Shown here piece by piece: positions 44,732 to 54,429 of a stretch of DNA of 64,000 bases. Origin of the DNA: Prevotella herbatica (GTDB taxonomy: Bacteria; Bacteroidota; Bacteroidia; Bacteroidales; Bacteroidaceae). The position numbers and the translations under genes are program-made. The notes beneath the pieces are model-generated. The model was given only the letters and a program-made list of their open reading frames with translations, was not told the DNA's origin and ran no database searches. Position 1 is the first letter of the stretch. Each line of letters opens with the position of its first letter. The stretch lies in assembly GCF_017347605.1 (NCBI RefSeq), contig NZ_AP024484.1:186001-250000 (forward strand). Direction: 5' to 3'.

Positions 44732-45904
44732 TCATAAACTATACTTTGATTTACAAGAATACTGATTGTAATAATACCACCAGTAAGTATTTCCGTAAGT
44801 ATCTCTCAGCGCAGCAGCGCGCTCAACAGGATTATTATATTTATGAATTAATGTTTGGAAATCCTGAAAATCAGTTTCCATTATTGTACTACGATATGAT
44901 ATAAATGGATTAGACCGCAAATGATTATACAAAGTAAGAGCTTCACGATAATGCTTTGGCATCTGACCATGAATATCATAATACAACCCTATAGAATGTA
45001 CGAAAGCATCCAAATTACCATCAAGAAGATAAGCACATAGTAAATAGTCATGCGCAGACTTAGTGGCAAGTTTATGTTGATGTATAAACTTAAGATAGTG
45101 CATCGTTGACATATGCTGTTTTAACCAACATCCTAGATTCTTGTACAGATTTTTCTCTGGATACATAAGATACTTCACACTCTTACCATTTGGAAGCATT
45201 GCTGCAGAGCCACCAACGAGGGGATACTCAAACAAGCGTTCTCCCAGCTGATTTTTTTCAGCAAGAGCGTGGATACGCAAACTTGTGAGACTTGAATCTG
45301 TTTTATTTGATTTTTCTCCAGTTGCCAATGCTTCATCAAAAAGACTGTCATTAAGGCAACTCTCAACATGCATGCGATAATGAAACACATCATTATGATT
45401 ACTGAATAGACCAACAAAAACAAACATAGCACACATGGTTACATAGTTTATCCATGCTCGGCGAGAAAGAAATCCCTTAGAAGAATCTACTGGTTCATAT
45501 TGTTGGACTTGACGTGCATACCACATAACCCCAGTACAAATAAGCATAAGAACCGGCCAGGCTACAAGCCAAGCACCAAAAGAAAATCCCTCGTCGATAG
45601 AATTATCTGGTGAAGTGATAACTGTCAGTGTAAGCAATGATGGGAAAAAAGTAACAGCATGTGCACGACCTTGCAAACGGAACAGCGCATAGAAACCTAT
45701 CTGCAACAACCACAAAACAACAGTAATGAGAACAGCTCCGATTGTGCGGTTATAATGTGTCAGTCCATCAGACAACACATGCTGTGCCATTGCCAAAATA
45801 TCATCCTGATAATCATAAAGATACAGAAACGTAAAAGAAACGAATAAGACAGCACACGCAATTCTTACTACACGAGTGCCATCCTTAACAGAATAGTTTG
45901 ACAT
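44732..45904 (-). CDS. Polytopic membrane protein of unknown function
   Basis: No function is known to me; it may belong to the DUF6057 group of Bacteroidota membrane proteins. The 390-residue product has about four membrane segments in the first half (near 14-30, 55-75, 80-100, 108-128, possibly 150-166) and a soluble, helical C-terminal half (about 180-385) rich in Leu/His/Tyr that could form TPR-like hairpins (HDYLLCAYLLDGNLDAFVHS, HYREALTLYNHLRSNP). It is 22 bases downstream of glgB on the same strand. Confidence 0.65.
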   Translation of the reverse strand: MSNYSVKDGTRVVRIACAVLFVSFTFLYLYDYQDDILAMAQHVLSDGLTHYNRTIGAVLITVVLWLLQIGFYALFRLQGRAHAVTFFPSLLTLTVITSPDNSIDEGFSFGAWLVAWPVLMLICTGVMWYARQVQQYEPVDSSKGFLSRRAWINYVTMCAMFVFVGLFSNHNDVFHYRMHVESCLNDSLFDEALATGEKSNKTDSSLTSLRIHALAEKNQLGERLFEYPLVGGSAAMLPNGKSVKYLMYPEKNLYKNLGCWLKQHMSTMHYLKFIHQHKLATKSAHDYLLCAYLLDGNLDAFVHSIGLYYDIHGQMPKHYREALTLYNHLRSNPFISYRSTIMETDFQDFQTLIHKYNNPVERAAALRDTYGNTYWWYYYNQYSCKSKYSL

Positions 45905-45926
45905 TTATTATATAATGAATATATTA

Positions 45927-47999
45927 TCAATTTTTACGTAATACTAATGCAGAACGAGCTGGTAGATAAAGTTTTAACCATTCCTTGCGTTCATCAACAT
46001 ATAAAGAATCGTAATTAGTTAGATGCATCATTGAATCATCATTCAAACCGTTGCCACCGAATTGTTTATTGTCGGTATCAAGAACAATATCATAGCTACC
46101 TGTTGGAACAAGTAATCCATAATCTGTAAACGAACGAGTTGGCGAAAAATTGAAAACGAAAAGAAGATCTCCACGCATATAAGCCAATATTTGGTCGGTA
46201 TCATTATGCCATATTTCCAGAATAGGAGTCCGGTTAAAATTTTTCTCGCTTTTTATCACCTTCAACATTTCACGGTCGAAATCACCAAGATAATGATAGT
46301 CCAAGTCCTTGTTGTCAACAAGGTTCCACTGACGACGCGCATATTTATGACTCCAATTATTACCTTCACGTGGGAAATCAATCCATTCAGGATGTCCAAA
46401 TTCATTACCCATGAAATTAAGGTAACCACCATTGATTGTAGATACTGTCACAAGTCTTATCATCTTGTGAAGAGCTATACCTCGACAAACCTTGTCATTC
46501 TCATCGCCATTCTTAAAATGCCAATACATATCAGCATCAATAAGGCGGAAGATAATTGTCTTATCACCTACCAAGGCTTGGTCATGACTCTCACAATATG
46601 ATATAGTTTTTTCATCATTACGACGATTCCTAACCTCCCAGAATATGGAACTAGGCTTCCAATCCTCGTCTTTCAATTCTTTAATAGACTTTATCCAAAA
46701 ATCAGGAATGTTCATTGCCATACGATAATCAAAACCGTATCCCCCATCCTCAAACTTAGCTGCCAGTCCAGGCATACCGCTAACCTCTTCGGCAATTGTT
46801 ATAGCCTTTGGATTTACTTTGTGGATAAGAACATTTGCTAAAGTAAGGTAGCAAATGGCATTATCATCCTCGTGACCGTTGAAATAGTCACCATATCCAC
46901 TAAAAGCCTCTCCAAGACCATGACTGTTATAAAGCATAGACGTTACTCCGTCGAAACGGAATCCATCAAAATGAAATTCAGATAACCAATACTTACAATT
47001 GCTTAACAAAAAATGTGTAACATTGTCTTTGCTATAATCAAAACAAAGACTGTCCCAAGCTGGATGTTCATGACGTTCTCCTGGATAGAAGTACTGGTTA
47101 TGATCACCTGCAATATTACCCAAGCCTTCGGCTTCATTCTTTACGGCATGAGAATGGACAATATCCATTATCACAGCTATCCCTTTAGAATGCGCTGCAT
47201 CAATAAGCTCCTTCAACTCCTCTGGAGTTCCAAAACGACTAGAAGGCGCAAAGAAAGAACTTACATGATAACCAAAAGAACCATAATAAGGATGTTCCTG
47301 TATAGCCATTATCTGAATACAGTTGTATCCATCCTTAGCAATTCTTGGCAAGACATTATCTTTAAACTCTGTATATGTACCAACCTTTTCGGCATCCTGT
47401 CCCATGCCGATATGGCATTCATAGATTAGCAACGGAGAAGTTGATGGAGAAAAAGACTTCACACTCCACTGGTAAGATTGTTCTGGGCTCCATACCTGTG
47501 CACAAAATATTTTTGTGTGTTCATCCTGCACAACACGTGTTGCCCAAGCAGGTATGCGTTCACCTTCGCCACCATTCCATTTTACATGCATCTTGAAGAA
47601 GTCTCCATGATGAATATATTTAAGAGGTACACGAAGTTCCCAATCTCCAGAGCCTTCAATACGATGAGCAAGAAACTTGTCATCCTCTTTCCAGTCATTG
47701 AAGTCACCAACAAGATATATTGCTGTAGCATTAGGTGCCCATTCACGGAACGCCCATTCCCTACTCAACATATGAAGTCCATAGTATTCATATCCAGCGG
47801 CAAAATCAGCAATACTTTTCTTTCCGTTGTTAGTAAACTGGGACAATTTGCGCAGCACATTATCGTGACGCCCGCAAATAGCATCTTCATAAGGTTCTAG
47901 ATATGGATCGTTCTTCACAATTCCAATATGCCCACAACCCGTAGTTTTCTTTGTTGTTCTTGCAGCAACTTTCTTTTCAGTAACTTTCTTTGTTGCCAT
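45927..47999 (-). CDS. glgB: 1,4-alpha-glucan branching enzyme
   Basis: GlgB makes alpha-1,6 branches in glycogen. The 690-residue product has an unusual Lys/Thr-rich head (MATKKVTEKKVAARTTKKTT), a CBM48 domain (about 60-160), then a GH13 barrel with the nucleophile in FDGFRFDGV, the acid/base in IAEEVSGMPG and the third acid in CESHDQALVGD, and a C-terminal all-beta domain. It resembles eukaryotic-type (GH13_8) branching enzymes rather than the long E. coli type. No other glycogen genes are adjacent. Confidence 0.93.
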   Translation of the reverse strand: MATKKVTEKKVAARTTKKTTGCGHIGIVKNDPYLEPYEDAICGRHDNVLRKLSQFTNNGKKSIADFAAGYEYYGLHMLSREWAFREWAPNATAIYLVGDFNDWKEDDKFLAHRIEGSGDWELRVPLKYIHHGDFFKMHVKWNGGEGERIPAWATRVVQDEHTKIFCAQVWSPEQSYQWSVKSFSPSTSPLLIYECHIGMGQDAEKVGTYTEFKDNVLPRIAKDGYNCIQIMAIQEHPYYGSFGYHVSSFFAPSSRFGTPEELKELIDAAHSKGIAVIMDIVHSHAVKNEAEGLGNIAGDHNQYFYPGERHEHPAWDSLCFDYSKDNVTHFLLSNCKYWLSEFHFDGFRFDGVTSMLYNSHGLGEAFSGYGDYFNGHEDDNAICYLTLANVLIHKVNPKAITIAEEVSGMPGLAAKFEDGGYGFDYRMAMNIPDFWIKSIKELKDEDWKPSSIFWEVRNRRNDEKTISYCESHDQALVGDKTIIFRLIDADMYWHFKNGDENDKVCRGIALHKMIRLVTVSTINGGYLNFMGNEFGHPEWIDFPREGNNWSHKYARRQWNLVDNKDLDYHYLGDFDREMLKVIKSEKNFNRTPILEIWHNDTDQILAYMRGDLLFVFNFSPTRSFTDYGLLVPTGSYDIVLDTDNKQFGGNGLNDDSMMHLTNYDSLYVDERKEWLKLYLPARSALVLRKN

Positions 48000-48012
48000 A
48001 ATTTAGATTATT

Positions 48013-48459
48013 TTATGCTTGAATCTTGAAAATGACTTTTCTCAAACAGTCAGATTCAGAGATGCATGGTGCATGACCATCCTGTGGAAAGAAAATAGCC
48101 ATCTGCCCTGGATTAAGTGTCACATAAGTCTGTGGCTCTACATCAGGAAGTTTAGCAATATCCTTCTGTTCATTAAATTCTGCCTCAGGCAATTCATCAA
48201 CCGGAGTGTATCCAAAAGTTTCAGAATCACTGACTGGGATTTGAATATCTATCATTTTCTTATGAAACTCAAGAACGGCATCTTGTAATCTCTTGCCAGG
48301 GTTAGCTTGCACATTAACAAACAAATCTGCCCCCTTAATCTCATGTTTTCCTTCTTCAAGTGTATTGAGGTCATTGCTTTCCAAAAACTTCACCACATCA
48401 GCAAATAACGGATTAAGACTTATATATTTATCTAGATTTTCAATTTTGTCTATTATCAT
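48013..48459 (-). CDS. YhcH/YjgK/YiaL family protein
   Basis: The 148-residue product is a DUF386 cupin-like protein (HEIKGADLFVNVQANPG, then YVTLNPGQMAIFFPQDGHAPCI with the metal-binding residues). Relatives are linked to sialic acid or ascorbate-type sugar metabolism and may act on anomers; the substrate here is unknown. It starts downstream of the MORN gene and upstream of glgB, 13 bases from the latter, so co-transcription with glgB is possible. Confidence 0.85.
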   Translation of the reverse strand: MIIDKIENLDKYISLNPLFADVVKFLESNDLNTLEEGKHEIKGADLFVNVQANPGKRLQDAVLEFHKKMIDIQIPVSDSETFGYTPVDELPEAEFNEQKDIAKLPDVEPQTYVTLNPGQMAIFFPQDGHAPCISESDCLRKVIFKIQA

Positions 48460-48502
48460 AGTTTCAATGTTTTTAAGTTATTGTTTTATATTATCGATTG
48501 TA

Positions 48503-49615
48503 TTAGTCCAAAAATAATTTACCATTTTCATAATGTCCTGTTCGTGTAACATTTCCGTTACGATCTTTCTCTACAAAACGTCCGTCACGAACATCATCTA
48601 CATAAGAACCCTCAAAACGGTTTCCATCCTTATCCTCCTCAATAGCAGCACCATTGCGAAGACCTTTCTTATATGTTCCCTTGAAACGGCTTCCATTAGC
48701 ATAATGAATTATAACTTCACCTTCAATATGTCCGTTTTTGAAGTCACCTTCAAACACATCACCATTTTTCTTAGTAAGTTTACCATGTCCATTTTGCAAA
48801 TCATTCTTCCATAAGCCAACATATACGTCACCAGTACGCCATTCATAAGTACCCATGCCATCCTTATATCCTTCGTTGAAATGTCCTGTGTAACGATCAC
48901 CGGATGCATATTTGAATATGCCTTCACCAGTACGTTCACCCTGTGCGTAATCACCTTCATACACATCACCATTCTGGAACTTATAAATACCACTGCCATT
49001 CTGTATATCATCAGCCCAATTACCAATATAAACATCACCATCAGCATACTTATTTGTGCCTTTTCCGGAACGTTGATTATTAGCCCACATACCATCGTAT
49101 GTAGTGCCATCGCCCCAGTCAAAGAAACCATGTCCACTTTTTTGATCAGCTTTCCACATTCCATCATAATATGCACCACTTGAATAGGTATAACGCCCCT
49201 TACCCTCACGTTTATCCTGAGACCAAGAACCAACATACTTATCACCATTATAATAATACATGATACCCTGTCCTTGTTGGAAATCGCGGAACCATAGACC
49301 TACATATTTATTATTGTTTGAGAAATAAAATGTTCCACGACCATGCTGCTGATCCTGAAACCATTGTCCTTCATATTTTTCACCATCAGAAAAAGAGTAA
49401 ACGCCATATCCATCACGTTTACCTTTTATATACTCACCAACATAACTGTCACCATTCTTGAAGACAGTATTACCTTTGCCGTTGGGTTTTCCATTCATCA
49501 TCTGTCCTTTATACTGACCACCATCATGTGTCGTGCACGAGCCTAGAACTATCTTCTGTGCAGTAGCCATAAATGGTAGAATTAAGGATATAATTGATAT
49601 AATAAGTTTTTTCAC
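48503..49615 (-). CDS. MORN-repeat protein, secreted
   Basis: The 370-residue product has a signal peptide (MKKLIISIISLILPFMATA) and then about 14 MORN units of 22-23 residues (pattern YxGxwxxgxxxGxGxxxxxxG), for example YVGEYIKGKRDGYGVYSFSD and YEGQWFQDQQHGRGTFYF. MORN repeats form long beta-hairpin rods that hold proteins or lipids. No enzyme domain is attached. The promoter TAACTTTG at 49649-49642 (minus) is back to back with that of kdsB. Confidence 0.9.
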   Translation of the reverse strand: MKKLIISIISLILPFMATAQKIVLGSCTTHDGGQYKGQMMNGKPNGKGNTVFKNGDSYVGEYIKGKRDGYGVYSFSDGEKYEGQWFQDQQHGRGTFYFSNNNKYVGLWFRDFQQGQGIMYYYNGDKYVGSWSQDKREGKGRYTYSSGAYYDGMWKADQKSGHGFFDWGDGTTYDGMWANNQRSGKGTNKYADGDVYIGNWADDIQNGSGIYKFQNGDVYEGDYAQGERTGEGIFKYASGDRYTGHFNEGYKDGMGTYEWRTGDVYVGLWKNDLQNGHGKLTKKNGDVFEGDFKNGHIEGEVIIHYANGSRFKGTYKKGLRNGAAIEEDKDGNRFEGSYVDDVRDGRFVEKDRNGNVTRTGHYENGKLFLD

Positions 49616-49641
49616 TGTTTTCTGAATTATAGTTTCAAGCC

Positions 49642-49649
49642 CAAAGTTA
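49642..49649 (-). promoter_or_regulatory. -7 box of the MORN gene
   Basis: TAACTTTG on the minus strand, 27 bases before the ATG at 49615. Confidence 0.55.
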
Positions 49650-49691
49650 ACAAAATAATGGTGAATAGCAAAATAAGTTAGTATTTTTTAT

Positions 49692-49699
49692 TAATTTTG
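49692..49699 (+). promoter_or_regulatory. -7 box of kdsB
   Basis: TAATTTTG, 25 bases before the kdsB ATG, with an AAGGAAG ribosome-binding site just before the ATG. Confidence 0.6.
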
Positions 49700-49724
49700 C
49701 ACCAACAAACAACAAAAAAGGAAG

Positions 49725-50468
49725 ATGAAATTTATAGGATTAATCCCTGCCCGATACGCTTCAACACGTTTTCCGGGTAAGCCACTTGCCCTTTTGGCAG
49801 GCAAGCCAGTAATACAACATGTATATGAGCAGGCATCAAAAGTTCTTGACGCCGTATATGTTGCGACCGATGACGAAAGAATATATAATAAGGTAAAGGA
49901 GTTTGGTGGTAAAGCTGTGATGACATCAACAGAACATCATAGCGGTACAGACAGAATTGAAGAAGCTCTACAAAAAGTAGGTGGTGATTTTGATGTAGTT
50001 GTAAACATTCAGGGAGACGAGCCTTTCATACAAAAATCTCAAATAGAGACTCTCTGTAAATGTTTTGATGATAAAAATACACAGATAGCCACACTCGGAA
50101 AGCCTTTTGAGAGCATTGAAGCGGTAGAAAATCCAAACTCTCCTAAAATAGTTCTAGACAACAATGGTTATGCCATGTACTTCAGTCGTAGCATCATACC
50201 ATTTATACGCGGTGTCGAAAAGAATGAATGGCTAAATAAACATGCTTTCTTGAAACATCTTGGTGTATATGCATACAGGTCAAACGTTCTAAATGAAATA
50301 ACAAAACTGCCTCAATCTGAATTGGAGCTTGCTGAAAGTCTTGAACAACTACGCTGGCTACAAAACGGATACAAGATAAAAGTTGGACTTACTAATGCCG
50401 AAACCGTTGGCATTGACACCCCTGACGATCTAAAAAGGGCCGAGGATTTTATTCGTAATCGTCAATAA
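49725..50468 (+). CDS. kdsB: 3-deoxy-manno-octulosonate cytidylyltransferase
   Basis: KdsB activates KDO as CMP-KDO for lipopolysaccharide. The 247-residue product starts MKFIGLIPARYASTRFPGKP, with the nucleotide-binding loop, and has VATDDERI, TSTEHHSGTDRIEEA and VVNIQGDEPFI. Length is normal. Its last 20 bases overlap the convergent DUF2461 gene. Confidence 0.96.
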   Translation: MKFIGLIPARYASTRFPGKPLALLAGKPVIQHVYEQASKVLDAVYVATDDERIYNKVKEFGGKAVMTSTEHHSGTDRIEEALQKVGGDFDVVVNIQGDEPFIQKSQIETLCKCFDDKNTQIATLGKPFESIEAVENPNSPKIVLDNNGYAMYFSRSIIPFIRGVEKNEWLNKHAFLKHLGVYAYRSNVLNEITKLPQSELELAESLEQLRWLQNGYKIKVGLTNAETVGIDTPDDLKRAEDFIRNRQ

Positions 50469-51153
50469 CATTATTTGTAAAGTCCATCATTGGTTTGGCT
50501 GTCTTCAAAATATCTACCATATTTTCTAGCCAGCCATCACCTTCGTAATAATCATCAGAAACATATTTCCAACAAGCATAGTCTTTCATTTTAAGATACT
50601 CTATAAACTCATAATCACGAGGGAATCCTTTTGGAGATGTCTTAAGATGTGTTAGTCCAAATCCTTTTCCACTATGTTTTTCCCAATCACCCTCATTAGG
50701 ATAACCAAATAGATTAATAAACTTACCATTCTCAACACACTTACGCCACTCATCAATATTTCCCATTATCTCATTTCTACAAGCCGTAAGGATGTTTGTA
50801 GGCAACCAATAAGCGCCGGCTGAAACGAGACATGCTTCAGGCTGAAGATGAATATAATATCCAGCATGAAGAGATTTTTTTCCATGAGCACCTATATATG
50901 CCCCGAAATGATCTTTGTATGGTCGTTTGTCTTCTCTGAAACGAACATCACGATAAAAACGAAAACATGCATCCTTCGCTGTTATGTGTGAAATCGAAGG
51001 ATCAAACTGCGAAATGGCAGCAATTGCTTTAGTGACACCTGCCTCGAATTCAGCCTTGCAACTATCATATTCGTCCTTATTCTCATGAAACCAATCACGA
51101 TTATTGTTTTTGGAAACATCACTTAAGAAATTCAAAATTCTTTTAGCATCCAT
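50449..51153 (-). CDS. DUF2461 family protein
   Basis: The 234-residue product matches the DUF2461/TIGR02453 family: LNFLSDVSKNNNRDWFHENKDEYD near the start (written here in part: LSDVSKNNNRDWFHENKD), RFYRDVRFREDKRPYKDHFG, and GYYIHLQPEACLVSAGAY. Function is unknown. It is convergent with kdsB and divergent from nth. Confidence 0.85.
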   Translation of the reverse strand: MDAKRILNFLSDVSKNNNRDWFHENKDEYDSCKAEFEAGVTKAIAAISQFDPSISHITAKDACFRFYRDVRFREDKRPYKDHFGAYIGAHGKKSLHAGYYIHLQPEACLVSAGAYWLPTNILTACRNEIMGNIDEWRKCVENGKFINLFGYPNEGDWEKHSGKGFGLTHLKTSPKGFPRDYEFIEYLKMKDYACWKYVSDDYYEGDGWLENMVDILKTAKPMMDFTNNVIDDYE

Positions 51154-51198
51154 AGTTTATTTATTTCGTTATTCTGTTGCAAAGATACTATTTTTTTG

Positions 51199-51206
51199 TA
51201 TTTTTG
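51199..51206 (+). promoter_or_regulatory. -7 box at the nth start codon
   Basis: TATTTTTG ends four bases before the ATG at 51211, so the nth message is probably leaderless. Confidence 0.5.
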
Positions 51207-51210
51207 CAAC

Positions 51211-51861
51211 ATGACAAGAAAAGAAAGATTCAACTATATTTTAGATTACTTCAGTAAGAAAGTTGGAAACGTAACAACCGAACTTGATTTCGGTAGTGCT
51301 TTTCAATTACTCGTTGCGACTTTACTTAGCGCACAATGCACTGACAAACGCATAAACATGGTCACTCCAAATTTGTTTAAGCATTATCCTACTGCAAATG
51401 AAATGGCAAAGGCTGATGTTGAAGACATATTTGAATTAGTTAAAAGCGTAAGCTATCCTAATGCAAAAGCTAATCACCTTTCGGAGATGTCGAAAATGCT
51501 GATGAGTGACTTTGATGGGAACGTTCCTGACAACACCGAAGATTTAACAAAACTACCTGGAGTTGGAAGAAAAACAGCAAACGTAATTCAGGCAGTATGG
51601 TTTGGTAAACCTACTCTTGCGGTTGACACACATGTATATAGAGTAAGCCACAGGCTAGGACTTGTTCCAGCTAATGCCAATACTCCATTTAAGGTTGAAT
51701 GTGAACTATTGAAATACATTCCAGAGAATGAAGTAACAAACGCTCATCACTGGTTACTTTTGCATGGAAGATACACATGTAAAAGTCTGAATCCACAATG
51801 CGATAAATGTGCATTGAATGATATATGCCCAAAGATTATGGAAGGAAGTAAACTAGCTTAA
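51211..51861 (+). CDS. nth: Endonuclease III (base-excision repair glycosylase/AP lyase)
   Basis: Nth removes oxidised pyrimidines and nicks the abasic site. The 216-residue product has the helix-hairpin-helix LPGVGRKTANVI with the catalytic lysine, the aspartate in VDTHVYRVSHRLG, and a C-terminal 4Fe-4S set CKSLNPQCDKCALNDIC (spacing 6, 2, 5). The ATG at 51211 is preferred over an upstream TTG, since it gives the family start MTRKERF and lies right after the promoter box. Confidence 0.95.
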   Translation: MTRKERFNYILDYFSKKVGNVTTELDFGSAFQLLVATLLSAQCTDKRINMVTPNLFKHYPTANEMAKADVEDIFELVKSVSYPNAKANHLSEMSKMLMSDFDGNVPDNTEDLTKLPGVGRKTANVIQAVWFGKPTLAVDTHVYRVSHRLGLVPANANTPFKVECELLKYIPENEVTNAHHWLLLHGRYTCKSLNPQCDKCALNDICPKIMEGSKLA

Positions 51862-51865
51862 AATT

Positions 51866-51900
51866 AAAAAAGGTTGAAAGAATTTCTTTCAACCTTTTTT
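51866..51900 (+). terminator. Terminator of nth
   Basis: A 15-bp perfect stem with core AAGGTTGAAAG, loop AATTT, and flanking A and T runs; it can work for both nth and the convergent OmpH-type gene. Core stem identical to that at 321-347. Confidence 0.9.
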
Positions 51901-51922
51901 ATATTATAAATAATGATATATA

Positions 51923-52537
51923 TTATTTTTTCTCAGTAGCAGCCATCTTTGCAGAAGGCTTGTATGACTTGTTAAGACCTGCAATAACCTCATTTGTTAT
52001 ATCATAAGTCTTATCAGCATAAAGAAGGTTGTCACCAGCCTTGCTCAAAATCAAAGTATATTTCTTATCCTTATTATAAACCTTCAGGAAATTCTGTATA
52101 CTGTCACGAAGAGCATTATTATATTTATTTGTCTCACTCTGGAACTCAGCACTCAAACGTTGATTCAATGTTTGCAAATCAGCATTCTGTCTCTGCAAAC
52201 CAGCATTGATGGCCTCAGCTTGCTCACGTGTATAAGCATTCTGCTGAACTTTTTGCTGAAAATTAGCAGCAGCTGCCTGTAGTTGTTGCTGCTTTGCAGC
52301 AAGAGTACTCTGAATATTCTGGCCCTTCTTCTGTAAAGTCAAAGAATAGTCCTTACAGAACTTGTATTGACTCATAATACTGTCAACTTCAACATAAGCA
52401 ATCTTAAGTTTTGTTGGATTTGACTGAGCGGCATCAGATTTAGAGTCCAGCTTTGGAGCAGACTGGTCGCAACTAGTCATAGCCATCGTAGCTACAGCTA
52501 CAACTGCCATGGTCTTGAAAATGTTTTTCTTGTTCAT
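51923..52537 (-). CDS. OmpH/Skp-like envelope chaperone, lipoprotein type
   Basis: The 204-residue product has a signal with a lipobox-like end (AVATMAMTSC) and then a long Gln/Ala-rich coiled coil (about 65-145: KGQNIQSTLAAKQQQLQAAA) between short beta segments (IAYVEVDSIMSQYKFCKDY; YTLILSKAGDNLLYADKTYD). This is the Skp/OmpH fold that carries unfolded outer-membrane proteins. Anchoring by lipid is unusual for E. coli Skp but seen in Bacteroidota. Confidence 0.85.
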   Translation of the reverse strand: MNKKNIFKTMAVVAVATMAMTSCDQSAPKLDSKSDAAQSNPTKLKIAYVEVDSIMSQYKFCKDYSLTLQKKGQNIQSTLAAKQQQLQAAAANFQQKVQQNAYTREQAEAINAGLQRQNADLQTLNQRLSAEFQSETNKYNNALRDSIQNFLKVYNKDKKYTLILSKAGDNLLYADKTYDITNEVIAGLNKSYKPSAKMAATEKK

Positions 52538-52592
52538 TTTTATTTATCTTTTAACTTTTTGAATCAATAAATTCACAGTACACATTAGCTAA

Positions 52593-52787
52593 TCAATAAG
52601 CTTTACCTGCTTTACGAGCTTCTTTGTCCTGATCTATAACACAGTGTATCCCCTTCCTTCGCAATCCAGGATTATCGTGGACATGCTGAGAAGAAAACTG
52701 CCCATTCTTGCGAAGAATGATTTTCACGCATAATAATGCAACACATATAGCAATTATTAACACGCTCAATAATAATGTTTCTACCAT
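52593..52787 (-). CDS. Small single-pass membrane protein
   Basis: The 64-residue product has one membrane segment (about 4-26: ETLLLSVLIIAICVALLCVK) and a short basic cytoplasmic tail with FSSQHVHDNPGLRRKGIHC. Similar small proteins occur in Bacteroidota genomes; no function is known to me. A TACCTTTG promoter box is at 52836-52829 on the minus strand, which supports it being a real gene. Confidence 0.7.
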   Translation of the reverse strand: MVETLLLSVLIIAICVALLCVKIILRKNGQFSSQHVHDNPGLRRKGIHCVIDQDKEARKAGKAY

Positions 52788-52828
52788 TTTTATTACTTTT
52801 GCAGTGAATCTTTTACACTAAACAGTGG

Positions 52829-52836
52829 CAAAGGTA
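52829..52836 (-). promoter_or_regulatory. -7 box of the small membrane protein gene
   Basis: TACCTTTG on the minus strand, 42 bases before the ATG at 52787. Confidence 0.55.
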
Positions 52837-52886
52837 ACATAAAACAATAAAAGGACAAAATAAAACAAAATAAAAAGATATAAAAA

Positions 52887-54344
52887 ATGAGTAATGCAGA
52901 ATTAAAACCAGCTCATGTATTTGAGCAGTTCGCCGAAATTAACAAAATTCCACGCCCATCAAAGCATGAGGAAATGATGATTGAATATCTAAAGAAGTTT
53001 GGTGCAAGCCATAATCTTGAAACAAAAGTTGACGAAACTGGTAATGTTCTAATACATAAACCAGCGACAAAGGGATTTGAAAACCGTGCGACAACAATAT
53101 TACAGAGCCACATGGATATGGTTTGTGACAAACTTGTTGACGTGGACTTTGATTTCCACAAAGATGCTATACAAACATACGTTGACGGAGAATGGTTGCA
53201 CGCAAAAGGTACAACTCTTGGTGCCGATGACGGTATTGGAGATGCTATAGAACTGGCTATTCTTGCCAGCGAAGATATAGAACACGGTCCTATTGAATGC
53301 GTTTTCACACGTGATGAAGAAACCGGACTTACTGGAGCATTTGGCATGAAGTCTGATTTCATGAGCGGCAAGTATCTTATAAACCTTGACTCTGAAGACG
53401 AAGGACAAATATTCGTAAGCTGCGCAGGAGGAATTAATACAACTGCAACATTCACATTCAAACGTGAGAAAGCACCTGCAAACTACTTCTTTATGGAAGG
53501 TTCACTAAAAGGATTAAACGGAGGTCATTCTGGTGACGACATAAATAAGAAGAGAGCAAACGCTATAAAGATTATGGCGCGCTTCCTATATATGGAACAG
53601 GATAAAATGGATGTCCGTCTAGCACAATGGAACTCTGGAAAAATGCACAACGCGATACCTCGCGATGGCAAAATAATATTTGCTGTTCCTGCAGATAAGA
53701 AAGAAGAGGTTAGGTCTGATTGGAATATATTTGCAGCAGACGTAGAAGACGAGTTCCATGTAACAGACCCAACAATGGTTTGGGACATGCATAGCACTGA
53801 TTCACAAAATGTTTTGCCAAAGACGGCATCACACAATGTAATCCTTTCTTTGCAGGCTTTGGACAATGGTCCTCTTACGAACTGCCAAGACGAGGCAATT
53901 GCATATATGGTTGAAACATCAAGCAACGTAGCCAGCGTTCAGAGTGAAGAAGATAAAATCATTATAGTTTCAAGTCAGAGAAGTAATGTTATGAGCAATC
54001 TTCGCAATATGGCAAACGCTATTAAAGCCACTTTCGAACTTGCAGGAGCCAACGTTGAACAAAACGATGGTTATCCAGCATGGAAAATGAACCCAGAAAG
54101 CAAACTTGTGAAGATTACCGTTGAAGCATACAAAAAACTATTTGGAAAAGATCCTGTTGTAAAAGGTATTCATGCAGGATTGGAATGCGGACTATTCTCA
54201 GAGAAATATCCTAACTTAGACATGGTTAGCTTTGGCCCGACATTACGTAATGTTCACACTCCAGACGAGTGCTTATTTATTCCTACAGTACAAATAGTTT
54301 GGGATCATCTTTTGGAGATACTTAAAAACATTCCACAAGAGTAA
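52887..54344 (+). CDS. pepD: Aminoacyl-histidine dipeptidase (PepD-type, M20 family)
   Basis: The 485-residue product is a cytosolic M20 zinc dipeptidase. It has the metal histidine in QSHMDMVCD, the bridging aspartate in GADDGIGDAIELAI, the general base pair in TRDEETGLTGA, and the C-terminal metal histidine near NVHTPDECLFI. PepD cleaves Xaa-His and related dipeptides, which suits an amino-acid-fermenting gut or oral bacterium. It is a single gene with its own terminator. Confidence 0.93.
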   Translation: MSNAELKPAHVFEQFAEINKIPRPSKHEEMMIEYLKKFGASHNLETKVDETGNVLIHKPATKGFENRATTILQSHMDMVCDKLVDVDFDFHKDAIQTYVDGEWLHAKGTTLGADDGIGDAIELAILASEDIEHGPIECVFTRDEETGLTGAFGMKSDFMSGKYLINLDSEDEGQIFVSCAGGINTTATFTFKREKAPANYFFMEGSLKGLNGGHSGDDINKKRANAIKIMARFLYMEQDKMDVRLAQWNSGKMHNAIPRDGKIIFAVPADKKEEVRSDWNIFAADVEDEFHVTDPTMVWDMHSTDSQNVLPKTASHNVILSLQALDNGPLTNCQDEAIAYMVETSSNVASVQSEEDKIIIVSSQRSNVMSNLRNMANAIKATFELAGANVEQNDGYPAWKMNPESKLVKITVEAYKKLFGKDPVVKGIHAGLECGLFSEKYPNLDMVSFGPTLRNVHTPDECLFIPTVQIVWDHLLEILKNIPQE

Positions 54345-54367
54345 ATTACTTACAATAATATAATAAG

Positions 54368-54400
54368 AAAAGAGGTCTCAAAAAACGAGACCTCTTTTTT
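54368..54400 (+). terminator. Terminator of pepD (and possibly of the convergent sigma gene)
   Basis: AAAGAGGTCTC pairs with GAGACCTCTTT around an A-rich loop, followed by a T run on the plus strand and an A run on the other side. Confidence 0.9.
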
Positions 54401-54429
54401 CATGTACATATATATAAACTATGTTCGCA

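Noticed and set aside
48709..49248. 179-codon Met/Val-rich frame within the MORN gene
   Set aside because: It is the frame-shifted reading of the MORN repeats; its periodicity simply mirrors the real gene.
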